Below are positions 17,705 through 26,374 of a stretch of 64,000 nt of DNA, one piece after another. The translations under genes were made by a program, and so were the position numbers. Numbering within the stretch: position 1 is the first letter of the stretch; each line of letters begins with the position of its first letter. Origin of the DNA: CAWVWD01 sp965662365 (GTDB lineage Bacteria > Bacteroidota > Bacteroidia > Chitinophagales > Saprospiraceae). The stretch covers positions 1-64,000 of the forward strand of contig CBFIHR010000003.1 of NCBI GenBank assembly GCA_965662365.1, written 5' to 3'. The notes beneath the pieces were generated by a model. That model did not search any database and was not told the DNA's origin. It saw only the letters and a program-made list of their open reading frames with translations.

Positions 17705-19174
17705 TTATAAAATCACGCCTTCACGACGTTCGTCCGCCACAGCGATAAACGCATCATTTTCCTTCACCACCGCATTCACACCACCAAAAAACAAAGATTT
17801 TTGATTAAATAAAATCAAATCTTGTGAAATGTCTTTCGATTGCGGTAAAGCCTCAAATCCTATTTTTTCAATATTAAAATGATTACCGGAAAGATGAACA
17901 CGAGGTGCTTCGACTGCATCTAAAGGAGATAAATTATAATCTAAAAGTAGATGCAAAAACTGCATAATCATCGACGGAATACGACCGGCTCCGCCTGTTC
18001 CGATAGTTGCTTTAAATTGATGCTGAGCGTCTAAAACCAATGTAGGTGCCATCATAGACGACAGTCGAATATTCGTTTGCCAGTTGTGAAAACCTTCCGG
18101 AACAAGTGCCGCCTCACCCAACATATTGTTGAGCATCATCTCCGTGTTGTCGATATAATGACCGTTTCCCTCGCCATTAGTAGAAGTCAAACTCACCGCA
18201 TTTCCATCTTTATCGACGACGTTAAAGTGTGTCGTACTTCCGTGTTTTGACGTATGTTTTTTGAGGTTTTCTGTTAGGGCTTTCGCCAAATCGGTGGGTA
18301 ACTTTCCGAAGTCAGCGACCTTTTCTAACATATTGTGCAAGTTCAAAATATATTCCTTACTCGAATGATTTTCAGTCACTTTTTCCAAATTCATCATCAT
18401 CAAAGCCATCAACGAACCGCCGGTACTTGGGAGCGGGTTGGTTAAAATTTGATGATTGTTGTAAGCAAAACTCAACGGTTGACGAATAATTACTTGATAT
18501 TTTTCAAAATCCTCCCGAGTCAAATAACCGCCTTGTGTTTGTTGTGTTTCCACAATTTTTCGAGCGATTTCACCAAAGTAAAAAGCCTTTTCACCTTCTC
18601 GACTGATAAAATCTAAAAAGTCCGCAATCTTCGGAACATGGTGCAGCGACCCCGCTTTTTTAATCTGACCATTTTCATCGAAAAAAGTAGAAATAGACAA
18701 GGGCGAAACTCTAAAAATAGGTTCTAATAATTTTAAATCCAGCGCCTGAAATGGCACTAAATCAATACCATTTTTCGCAAACTCCATGGCAGGCTGAACC
18801 AACTCCCGCATCGGAATCGAGCCAAAATCACGATGCAACGCAAACGCACCGGCAATCGCACCAGGTACTGCGACCGAACCATGACCGACATGAAAGTCCT
18901 CGGTCGTATCCCCAAAATCTACAGTAATCGGAAAGAAGTTGACTTCTGAAATAGGACGCTTATAGCGAGGTGTTTGACAGAAAAAATCATATAATCGAAC
19001 TTGTCCGTCGAACAATACATTAGCAAAAGCACCGCCTCCGGCTGAGCTCATGCAAGGCTCGGCTACAAATGACGCAAAAAAAGCGGCAATCGCTGCATCG
19101 ACGGCATTGCCACCGATTTTTAAAATCTCTGAGGCGGCTTCTGCTGTTTTTTCGTGTCCTGCGGATATTTTCAT
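17705..19174 (-). CDS. ggt: Gamma-glutamyltranspeptidase family protein
   Basis: A 489-residue Ntn-hydrolase. The autoprocessing site lies at Thr314 in HGSTTHFNVVDKDG, which would become the N-terminal nucleophile of the small subunit after cleavage. Downstream motifs include SLTSTNGEGNGHYI and the oxyanion/donor site LSSMMAPTLV, with a GTGGAGRIP loop. The large subunit shows GGNAVDAAIAAFFA and SAGGGAFANV. There is no signal peptide and the length is less than the roughly 580 residues of periplasmic GGTs, so it is probably cytoplasmic. It may cleave glutathione or other gamma-glutamyl compounds, or act as a related acylase; sequence does not decide. It is divergent from the SGNH lipoprotein gene. 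Confidence 0.9.
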   Translation of the reverse strand: MKISAGHEKTAEAASEILKIGGNAVDAAIAAFFASFVAEPCMSSAGGGAFANVLFDGQVRLYDFFCQTPRYKRPISEVNFFPITVDFGDTTEDFHVGHGSVAVPGAIAGAFALHRDFGSIPMRELVQPAMEFAKNGIDLVPFQALDLKLLEPIFRVSPLSISTFFDENGQIKKAGSLHHVPKIADFLDFISREGEKAFYFGEIARKIVETQQTQGGYLTREDFEKYQVIIRQPLSFAYNNHQILTNPLPSTGGSLMALMMMNLEKVTENHSSKEYILNLHNMLEKVADFGKLPTDLAKALTENLKKHTSKHGSTTHFNVVDKDGNAVSLTSTNGEGNGHYIDNTEMMLNNMLGEAALVPEGFHNWQTNIRLSSMMAPTLVLDAQHQFKATIGTGGAGRIPSMIMQFLHLLLDYNLSPLDAVEAPRVHLSGNHFNIEKIGFEALPQSKDISQDLILFNQKSLFFGGVNAVVKENDAFIAVADERREGVIL

Positions 19175-19253
19175 TTTGGTCGATTTTTTACGGTCAACAA
19201 TTTATCTAAATGTCTGTTTGGATAAAACGAATTACTATTAAAAAAGCTAAAAT

Positions 19254-19961
19254 ATGATTTCTTTTAGAATATTTATTCTATTTATACCAATTCTATTGGC
19301 GTCATGTAATAATGATAATTCAATAGCACCACAGCCGATTACGCCAACGCCTGTTGCGGCTACATTCCAGTATTTAGCATTAGGCGATTCTTACACCATT
19401 GGCGAAAGCGTAAAAGAAGAGGAACGTTTTCCTGTTCAGTTAGTTGATTCGTTGCGAGAACGAGGTTATGCCTTTTCTGACCCTAGAATTATTGCTCAAA
19501 CAGGCTGGCGAACAGATAACCTAATGAATGCGATTATTGCCGAAAATATAACCGATACCTTTGACATTGTATCTCTACTTATTGGTGTTAATAACCAGTA
19601 TCAAGGTAAAACAGCCGAAGAGTACCGACAGCCTTTCAGAGCATTATTAGAGCAAGCAATTAGTTTTGCAGGAGGAGATACCAGTAAGGTTTTCGTTATT
19701 TCTATCCCTGATTATGGTGTAACGCCTTTTGGGTCAAACGGTAACCCTCAACAAATCGCTCAAGAAATTGACGAATTTAATGCGGTGAACTTAGAAGTCG
19801 CCGACAGTCTAAATGTTACCTATTTTAATATTACACCGATTACTCGACAAGCAGCGACCGATCAAACCCTAACGGCTAGCGATGGCTTACATCCTTCGGG
19901 GAAAATGTATCGGCTTTGGGTCGAGTTGATGTTAGAGGAGGTAGAACTTAAAATTAAATAA
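19254..19961 (+). CDS. SGNH/GDSL hydrolase lipoprotein
   Basis: A 235-residue lipoprotein (signal ending ILLASC) with an SGNH esterase domain. Block I is LALGDSYTIGES with the nucleophile serine, block III is IGVNNQYQ with the asparagine, and block V is SDGLHPSG with the catalytic Asp and His. It is therefore an intact lipase, esterase or deacetylase of the cell envelope. The substrate is not evident. It stands alone, with a terminator at 20172 between it and the convergent T9SS gene. Confidence 0.9.
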   Translation: MISFRIFILFIPILLASCNNDNSIAPQPITPTPVAATFQYLALGDSYTIGESVKEEERFPVQLVDSLRERGYAFSDPRIIAQTGWRTDNLMNAIIAENITDTFDIVSLLIGVNNQYQGKTAEEYRQPFRALLEQAISFAGGDTSKVFVISIPDYGVTPFGSNGNPQQIAQEIDEFNAVNLEVADSLNVTYFNITPITRQAATDQTLTASDGLHPSGKMYRLWVELMLEEVELKIK

Positions 19962-20171
19962 GATACAGTTACTGACTCAAGGATATTGACGTATTATTTT
20001 ATCATAAAAAACAGCAGAAATTTAGCACTCATTCAGAGAAATAACCTACAGACATCGAAAATACTGGAATTTCAAAAATACGAAGACCACTAAATAAATC
20101 AGAATACTACTCTTAATAACAAAAAACTTTTTTTCTGGTCGCACCTGTCAAACTTATGTAGTTAACTACAT

Positions 20172-20210
20172 AAAAATGCCTTCCCAAATAAAACTTGGAA
20201 AGGCATTTTT
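20172..20210. terminator. Bidirectional terminator
   Basis: Arms at 20172-20187 and 20195-20210 pair over 16 positions with one mismatch and a 7-base loop, bordered by A5 and T5 runs, so it can work in both directions between the convergent genes. The remainder of the 19962-20272 gap shows nothing else. Confidence 0.85.
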
Positions 20211-20272
20211 TCAATCGGACTCTTTTGATTCTTAGAGGATAATGACTACCGCTCTTAAATCTAAGTTATTAT

Positions 20273-21862
20273 CTATTCAAATAATATTCTCTCAGATGTA
20301 ATACCATCTTCAAAACGGACTTTAGCAATATACATCCCTGCGGCTAAACCATTTCTCTGTAAGTCAAATTGTATCTGATTGATGTTATTGTGATTTTGTA
20401 ATAAACGACCGTTGATATCATATAATTCAACACCTAAGATTTGCTTTCCTGCTTCTGATGTAAAACGTACATACTCATAAGCAGGATTTGGAGCAACTAA
20501 TAATTGTACTTCGTTACGCTCAATAATCGGCTCTGTTGATACCGTAGAACAAGGTAAATCTAACACCGCACAAGCACGAGGTGCGAAGTAACCAATAATT
20601 GTATCAATGTATGTTCTTGCTTTTGTAGCAGACATATCAGGGTTGCTCAAAAGGTTGATTGTGTGGAAGTTACATGCACTTACAGGTACTCCTGCAGGAC
20701 AACTCGGGTGAGGAATTTGAGACCAATAAGCAGCATCCCACCAATCCCAAGGTGAACCTTCGATTTCGCCATTAGGTCCTGTCGGACGATACATTGGATA
20801 TAATCCTTCATTGCCACCATTCATCGCATTTGCAGCTGCTGAAAAACCGTCATTGTAAAATGCCGCTTTCATGATGTCATTTACACCTAATTCATTTGCT
20901 TTCGGAATCACCAAACCTGCACCTTGTACCTCTACGATTAAATCACCTGTAGTTGGTACAATTAAAATATCCTCCATGTATGGCGCATTTGGATCAGAAG
21001 GTGTTTGGAAAGCAATCATTGGAGTAGAATTTTCATCTATCCAAGATGTATCCCCCAATGCTCCACCAACATTAACGGTTAATTGATAGTCAGAAGAATA
21101 ACCAAGATGATTTGGAATACAAAGTGTATCGCCCTCAAAAGGTAATCCTAAGCCAGTCGGAATAACACCTGTACTTGTTCCATAAATATCACCATTAATT
21201 GCCTCAATCACCATCGGTACAGGTTGACCTGCCGTTTGTGTAATGAACTTCGGCAATAAAATCTCATTGTAGTCATCAAGATTACCAGTTCCTAAAGAAA
21301 TATAACCACCTGTACCTTGACCAAATACGGTGATTCTGCTGGTATCTACACCAAAAGAATTATTATTCGTCGCATAATCTTGTTTGAAGAAACGAATACA
21401 AGTACGAGTATCTTGAATTCCACGATAAGAAGCCTGAATCAATGTCAAGGCACGTTCTTCTTGTGTCGGTGCCGTTGGATTCCACCCCGTGCGATAATCA
21501 GCGACAGCCGCCACATATCCCATCTTAGCCAAACGTGTAGCTACTTCAACCATGAAAGAATCACGCATAGTACCAGTCGTCGAACCATTTTGTGGATTTG
21601 GCAAAAAGTTACCTGTATGTAATAAAATTACCAAAGGACGTTCTGCTTCTGTATCGCCTGTAGGTTCATAATAATCCATTACTAAAGGCTGTAAGGTACT
21701 GCTACCAGTCGTCGCCCAAGTTAAAACGGTATAATTTTGCCCGTAAGGGACATTGCTCGTAACGGTTACATTTGTGAACACTTCATCCACGTAACGAGTT
21801 TGAGCAAAAATAGCAGTTGCTAAAAAGCAAAATACTGCCGTAAGTGTCAAAATCTTTTTCAT
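20273..21862 (-). CDS. Alpha/beta-hydrolase-fold T9SS protein, nucleophile replaced
   Basis: A 529-residue secreted protein. A signal peptide (cut near AIFAQ) is followed by an esterase-like fold: RPLVILLHTGNF (oxyanion strand), GTMRDSFMVEVATRLAKMGY, AVADYRTGWN, and then ITVFGQGTGGYISLG where the nucleophile elbow GxSxG should be. The serine position is Gly183 (codon GGT, 21314-21316). The tail is a type A T9SS sorting domain (VAPNPAYEYVRF to GITSERILFE), so the protein is destined for the surface or medium. It follows the TonB receptor gene by 157 bases on the same strand, so they may share a transcript. Hydrolase activity by the usual triad looks impossible unless another residue substitutes. 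It may bind, not cleave, an ester substrate. Confidence 0.85.
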   Translation of the reverse strand: MKKILTLTAVFCFLATAIFAQTRYVDEVFTNVTVTSNVPYGQNYTVLTWATTGSSTLQPLVMDYYEPTGDTEAERPLVILLHTGNFLPNPQNGSTTGTMRDSFMVEVATRLAKMGYVAAVADYRTGWNPTAPTQEERALTLIQASYRGIQDTRTCIRFFKQDYATNNNSFGVDTSRITVFGQGTGGYISLGTGNLDDYNEILLPKFITQTAGQPVPMVIEAINGDIYGTSTGVIPTGLGLPFEGDTLCIPNHLGYSSDYQLTVNVGGALGDTSWIDENSTPMIAFQTPSDPNAPYMEDILIVPTTGDLIVEVQGAGLVIPKANELGVNDIMKAAFYNDGFSAAANAMNGGNEGLYPMYRPTGPNGEIEGSPWDWWDAAYWSQIPHPSCPAGVPVSACNFHTINLLSNPDMSATKARTYIDTIIGYFAPRACAVLDLPCSTVSTEPIIERNEVQLLVAPNPAYEYVRFTSEAGKQILGVELYDINGRLLQNHNNINQIQFDLQRNGLAAGMYIAKVRFEDGITSERILFE

Positions 21863-22019
21863 AATTTGAATTTTTAATAAATGTATACTTGATATTAATT
21901 TAAGTAGTTTAGCTGTTTTAACAATTTTAATAATTCTACCGTGTGATACAAATTTCGAAATTTCAGGCCAGGCTATAAAACTACCAAAACCACTGAACTA
22001 CTAAAACTACGCTTCATAT

Positions 22020-24842
22020 TTACTTCTTTTTAAATTCATAAACAGCAGAAAAATACGCTAAACGCCCAATTCTTGGCCCTCCATAAGTTTGAAACTGCAT
22101 ATTATTTAAAAGGTTCGATGCTCCCAGTTTGAACGTAGTATTAATTGAAGTTGCTTTGTAATTAATCTGTGCGTCTAACAAATCGTAAGACGGAATCAAA
22201 CCAGTAAACTGTGGCGAACCTTCAAACAAAAATCCTTGAATCCATTTGTAATTAACATTAAATCCAACACCTTTGATAGTACGTCCAAACACATCGAACT
22301 TTACATCACGTCCCGAAAAACTTAAATTAAACTTGTGTTCAGGTGTATTAAACGCTGGAATAATCGGATCATTTTCGGTATCACTGTTCAAGCGATTCCA
22401 AGAGTAATTTCCTGCGACCATGAAGTATTTTTCAAAATAATAGTTCAATCCAATTGAAAAACCTTGTGTCGTCACTTGATTTAGTGAATTCGCAGAATAA
22501 CGATAAACTTGAAACTCAGTAGGCGTGCCAGTGACCGGATCAAACTCCGCATCTATACCAATATTAAATCCTAAGAAATCATTATACACATTAAAATAAT
22601 ATCCTGCATCTACATAAAGTGAATTGAACAAAGTTGTACGATACCCTATTTCAATCGTTCGCACTTGCTCTGGTCGCACCGCATCGATACTAAAATATTC
22701 AATCGTATCTACGTTTAAACCATCTCTATAATTATTAAATGATTCAATAGAAATTAAACTATCTACACCATTCAAGTTACCGGCCAAAATCGCTGGCCCG
22801 ACATTCAAATTTAAAAATTGATCGGTTAGCGTCGGATTACGAATCGCCGACGAGAACGATAACCTAAGATAATTACCAGCTGAAGGTTTCCAAACAATCG
22901 AAGCTGCTGGAGACACTAACCATTGAAAATTCTGATTTTTATCCGCTCTCACCGTTGCACTCAATGTTACTTTATCATCAGCCACTTTTTTCTCAATACC
23001 AGCATAACTACCAAACTCTCTATTGACAATTGCAATATTGGCGGTATCATAAAACACCGTTCCTCTTGAAACCGGATTATACTGTCTGAAGTTAGACCCT
23101 ACTTTTATAAACTCTGCCCACTCGGGTTCAAATTTATACTCACCGTGTACATGATAAAGCGAAGAATTATCAAAAAATCTCGTTCCGCCTTCTTCATCAT
23201 TTGATAACGCCGTCGTTATTTCATTAAAAGCCGCTTCAAACTCTGGCGTACCAGGCTGCAAGAAAGGTTGATCGACTCCTTGAGCAGTCGTGTTGACATG
23301 ATTTTCTGTTAAAGTATGCCAATATGCTAAGGAATCTTGATACTGATTAATCCAAGTAGCCGCAGCAGCATTATCAAAATCAAATCGAATAGATCCATCA
23401 GGATTAAACCCTATTTGTAACTGAGGATATCCCAAGTCATTGACTCGAGGTTCGATCTCATCACGCCAATAATTATTATAATCTAATCCCCAACGGGAGT
23501 CTGTTTTTGCTCGTTCTTGCAGTTTTAATGCTGTAAAGTACGGATCATAAGAGTTTCCTGCATTACTACGAGTCATGTAAGCCCGAACGAAGTATTTATT
23601 CGTTTTACGAAACTCTAATCTATTTTGGAAAAATAAAATATCCTTTAATGAAAAACGATTATCACCTTGATAAACCGTTGTCCCATTTCCAAAATTAGAA
23701 GAGATAATAAACTCTGGCGACTCTTCCTTTGCCGCAGGATTTGTGCGAAAATGTATCGCACCACTTGCTTTCAAGTTTCGAGTATCGTAATCCACTAAAT
23801 CAGTTTCACGATAGCCAGTTCTATGAAATTGCCCTAAACCAGGAGAATTCCACGGAGAGTTCGAGGAAGCATCCATATTAGAACTGTACTCGTCGCCGTA
23901 AATATTGACGGCATCAAATCGACCCGGATTACCTACGCCTGTTTGTGTATTAAAAACTGGATCGTAATTATCCGCTTCCCAATCGTCCGCTCTTAAATAA
24001 GAAAAGTTAAATTTGTAGCCAACAAACTCTTCTCCATTTTTATTTGTAATAACATCGGCATAACGAATAGCCGTCTCAAATAAGTTTCGTTCCCCGCCTT
24101 TCATCGAAGCGGATAAGCCTTTTTGGAAAAACGGGTTTTTCGTTTCCATTGCGATTACACCATTGAAGGCATTCGGCCCATAAAATGCCGAACTTGCCCC
24201 CACAATCAAATCCACCTTTAGAACATCTAACTCCGAAGAACCTAAAAAATTCCCCAAAGAGAAATTTAAACCAGGAGCTTGATTATCCACACCATCAATG
24301 ATTTGTAACGAACGTACAGGACTTGTACTATTAAATCCACGAGTATTAATCACTTTAAAACCTAAACTAGCAGCGGTTAAATCAACGCCCTTTAAAGAGC
24401 CTAATCCATCATAGAAATTATCAGATGGCGTCTCTTTAATTGCCAGCAAATCCAAAGATTCGACTGTCAACGGTGCCGCTTTTTGCTTTTCAGAAATCCG
24501 TTGCCCCGTCACCACAATATCTTGATCAATAACTACAGCATTATCAGAAAGAATAATTTTTAATGACTGTTTGGCAGATGTCACCTCTACTTCTTTGCTT
24601 TCATACCCCAGGTAAGAAACCATTAAAATAAGCGGCAGATTTTCGTCTGTTTTTATAGAAAAAGCACCATCATAATCAGTAACAACACCAATTGTTGTAT
24701 TTTTTATAAGCACACTCGCACCGATTAAAGGTTCGCTCGATTCATCCTGAACCCTACCTTTGATGGTGATTTGTGCAAAGGCTATTGTAGTTAAAAACAA
24801 CAGCAACAAAATCGCAGTGATGCGAATCAGTAGTTGATTCAT
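22020..24842 (-). CDS. TonB-dependent outer-membrane receptor
   Basis: A 940-residue receptor: signal peptide ending IAFAQ, a carboxypeptidase-regulatory-like domain (ITIKGRVQDESSEPLIGASV) to about residue 105, a plug domain with the VVTGQRISEKQK segment and SSAFYGPNAFNGVIAMETKNP, and a large beta-barrel with alternating aromatic strands up to the final AVYEFKKK. It takes up a ligand across the outer membrane using TonB energy. No SusD-like partner is next to it, which sets it apart from classical glycan PULs. The following gene encodes the esterase-fold T9SS protein, which may act on the same ligand. A TAnnTTTG box lies upstream at 24894-24901. Confidence 0.93.
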   Translation of the reverse strand: MNQLLIRITAILLLLFLTTIAFAQITIKGRVQDESSEPLIGASVLIKNTTIGVVTDYDGAFSIKTDENLPLILMVSYLGYESKEVEVTSAKQSLKIILSDNAVVIDQDIVVTGQRISEKQKAAPLTVESLDLLAIKETPSDNFYDGLGSLKGVDLTAASLGFKVINTRGFNSTSPVRSLQIIDGVDNQAPGLNFSLGNFLGSSELDVLKVDLIVGASSAFYGPNAFNGVIAMETKNPFFQKGLSASMKGGERNLFETAIRYADVITNKNGEEFVGYKFNFSYLRADDWEADNYDPVFNTQTGVGNPGRFDAVNIYGDEYSSNMDASSNSPWNSPGLGQFHRTGYRETDLVDYDTRNLKASGAIHFRTNPAAKEESPEFIISSNFGNGTTVYQGDNRFSLKDILFFQNRLEFRKTNKYFVRAYMTRSNAGNSYDPYFTALKLQERAKTDSRWGLDYNNYWRDEIEPRVNDLGYPQLQIGFNPDGSIRFDFDNAAAATWINQYQDSLAYWHTLTENHVNTTAQGVDQPFLQPGTPEFEAAFNEITTALSNDEEGGTRFFDNSSLYHVHGEYKFEPEWAEFIKVGSNFRQYNPVSRGTVFYDTANIAIVNREFGSYAGIEKKVADDKVTLSATVRADKNQNFQWLVSPAASIVWKPSAGNYLRLSFSSAIRNPTLTDQFLNLNVGPAILAGNLNGVDSLISIESFNNYRDGLNVDTIEYFSIDAVRPEQVRTIEIGYRTTLFNSLYVDAGYYFNVYNDFLGFNIGIDAEFDPVTGTPTEFQVYRYSANSLNQVTTQGFSIGLNYYFEKYFMVAGNYSWNRLNSDTENDPIIPAFNTPEHKFNLSFSGRDVKFDVFGRTIKGVGFNVNYKWIQGFLFEGSPQFTGLIPSYDLLDAQINYKATSINTTFKLGASNLLNNMQFQTYGGPRIGRLAYFSAVYEFKKK

Positions 24843-24893
24843 ATTTGGTTGTATTTATTAGGTATAATTACGTTTCTTTGCTATTCGTGATAG

Positions 24894-24901
24894 CAAATCT
24901 A
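24894..24901 (-). promoter_or_regulatory. Possible -7 box of the TonB receptor gene
   Basis: TAGATTTG on the minus strand matches TAnnTTTG and lies 51 bases before the ATG. I found no -33 TTG at the usual distance. Confidence 0.35.
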
Positions 24902-25091
24902 ACTAACTTTTGTAGTATTTCTGTTATTCTACTCCTTTTTATTAGGACTATTTTTTGGGTTTTTTGAATAAAAAACAATAAATATTACTTGATTTTGATA
25001 ATTATACCTAATAATGTTTGGCTTTGATAATTGTTGCACCATTTTCGAAGTTTTTTTATAATTTGATTTTTAAATTTTTTCCCTCTAACTA

Positions 25092-25122
25092 TTGGAAACC
25101 AAATTACAATAATGTATTTTTG
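25092..25122 (+). promoter_or_regulatory. tRNA promoter
   Basis: TTG (25092-25094), a 20-base spacer, and TATTTTTG (25115-25122) give a good Bacteroidota promoter 75 bases upstream of the tRNA. Confidence 0.7.
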
Positions 25123-25197
25123 CGTTCCAATAATTAAGATGGAACTTTTATATAGGTTTTTCATTTATCATTATTGGAAATTAATTAAATTAAAACC

Positions 25198-25271
25198 GCT
25201 CTTGTAGCTCAGTTGGTTAGAGCATCTGACTCATAATCAGAGGGTCCATGGTTCGAGCCCATGCGGGAGCA
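25198..25271 (+). tRNA. tRNA with anticodon CAT (Met or Ile2)
   Basis: All arms can be drawn: acceptor GCTCTTG with CGGGAGC (two G-U pairs), D-stem GCTC/GAGC, anticodon stem TCTGA/TCAGA with loop CTCATAA, T-stem CATGG/CCATG with loop TTCGAGC, and discriminator A. The anticodon CAT is at 25232-25234 and CCA is not encoded. The anticodon fits elongator tRNA-Met, but the same anticodon occurs in tRNA-Ile whose C34 is changed to lysidine; a tRNA-class search would decide. Confidence 0.95.
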
Positions 25272-25285
25272 CACTTTAAGAACAC

Positions 25286-25322
25286 AAGCCGCTGTAAATC
25301 AATGATTTGCAGCGGCTTTTTT
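25286..25322 (+). terminator. Terminator of the tRNA gene
   Basis: AAGCCGCTGTAAATC (25286-25300) and GATTTGCAGCGGCTT (25304-25318) form a 15-bp stem with one T-G wobble and a 3-base loop, followed by a T-run. Confidence 0.9.
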
Positions 25323-25699
25323 AGTTTTGGATTAGTTTAGTGTGAATTAACCGATTATAAACATATAAGCTTTGAAAACTTCACAAACTTGCTCCTCCTA
25401 ATTCCCTGAAGTCGGATAGAAAGTTAAAGTATTATGCCCTGAAGCCTCGGGATTCTAATTATGATGCTTTTGTGATTCAAAAAAGTTTATACACATCCTA
25501 TTTTTTATAGAAAAGCTATTTAAACCTAAGAATGATTTTCTGTTTCATTAACTTCACTAACTTCATTCAATAAAAAAATTGATCGTTTTGGTAAGTTATT
25601 TTCTGTTATCGAATAGTTATAATTTATATAAATTGCGGATGGTTGAAATTCCTTGTATTTTATCTTGCTTCAATTGAAGGAATGATATTTTTTGTTGAA

Positions 25700-25900
25700 A
25701 GGTCGGGCTAACAAGAATGGTGCAATTTATGAAAAACAAACAACCTGTTTAGCTGATGTGTAGTCTTTCCAAATTGCACCGACTCTCAGTTATAAGATAA
25801 TAGTTTTCAAAATTTGATGTGATTTCTAAAAGTCATTGGGTTTAGAAATCAGATGTTTTTATTAGCCAAAACTTAAGATTAATCGGAATTATTAAATAAG
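25700..25900 (-). ncRNA. Candidate structured RNA read leftward
   Basis: Downstream of a minus-strand TTG-N20-TATCTTTG promoter lie two perfect hairpins and no protein frame: an 11-bp stem (25820-25830 with 25841-25851, 10-base loop) and a 10-bp pair GGTGCAATTT / AAATTGCACC (25719-25728 with 25771-25780) that closes a 42-base loop. The extent is my estimate. I did not recognise 6S, tmRNA, RNase P or SRP motifs in it. Confidence 0.3.
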
Positions 25901-25906
25901 ACGCCC

Positions 25907-25937
25907 CAAAGATAGGTGCAAAATAAATATCTGTCAA
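25907..25937 (-). promoter_or_regulatory. Minus-strand promoter with no downstream gene
   Basis: On the minus strand TTG (25937-25935), a 20-base spacer and TATCTTTG (25914-25907) match the -33/-7 pattern as well as the rpmI promoter does. The nearest minus-strand gene downstream is beyond the tRNA, so it may drive a noncoding transcript. Confidence 0.45.
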
Positions 25938-26374
25938 CCGATAATATGCGAAATACCGAATTTTGATGATGAACTGGCGATATGAATGAGGGAAGTCTTT
26001 ATTTTCGGAAGTCAAGCAAATAAGATTTGTGTCAAATTTGATTTCAAATTCAATTAAAATCTGATAAGAAATAAGTTTTATAGTACAAAAAAAACGAAAA
26101 ATACGTTCAACTATTTGATTATCAAGTATTCATGTATTTATCATTATTTACCAATAGGTACATTTTTTATAAACTGACTTTTGTAAGCTAAATATTAATA
26201 ACCATCTTTGTAACGTTAAAACACAGAATTATAAAAACTTTCGGCAACTTCACTTCACAACTACAATATATATATTCAAAATATACTTTGGATATAAATT
26301 ATTCTTTTGTTAAAAAATTGGTTGATTGTACTATCGCTGATAATCGTATAATAACCATATAACTTCCTATTAAA

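Larger units (their letters stand above)
25323..26374. other. 1-kb region without a protein gene
   Basis: No plausible protein gene lies between the tRNA terminator and the 2410-residue adhesin. The stretch holds a direct repeat of CCCTGAAG (25404-25411 and 25437-25444), two hairpins (25719-25780 and 25820-25851), a minus-strand promoter at 25907-25937, and AT-rich leader sequence directly before the adhesin. I see no insertion sequence or transposase remnant. Confidence 0.55.

Noticed and set aside
25404..25444. 6S-RNA-like CCCTGAAG repeats
   Set aside because: Two 8-base direct repeats alone do not make the long bulged hairpin of 6S RNA; I could not draw that structure.
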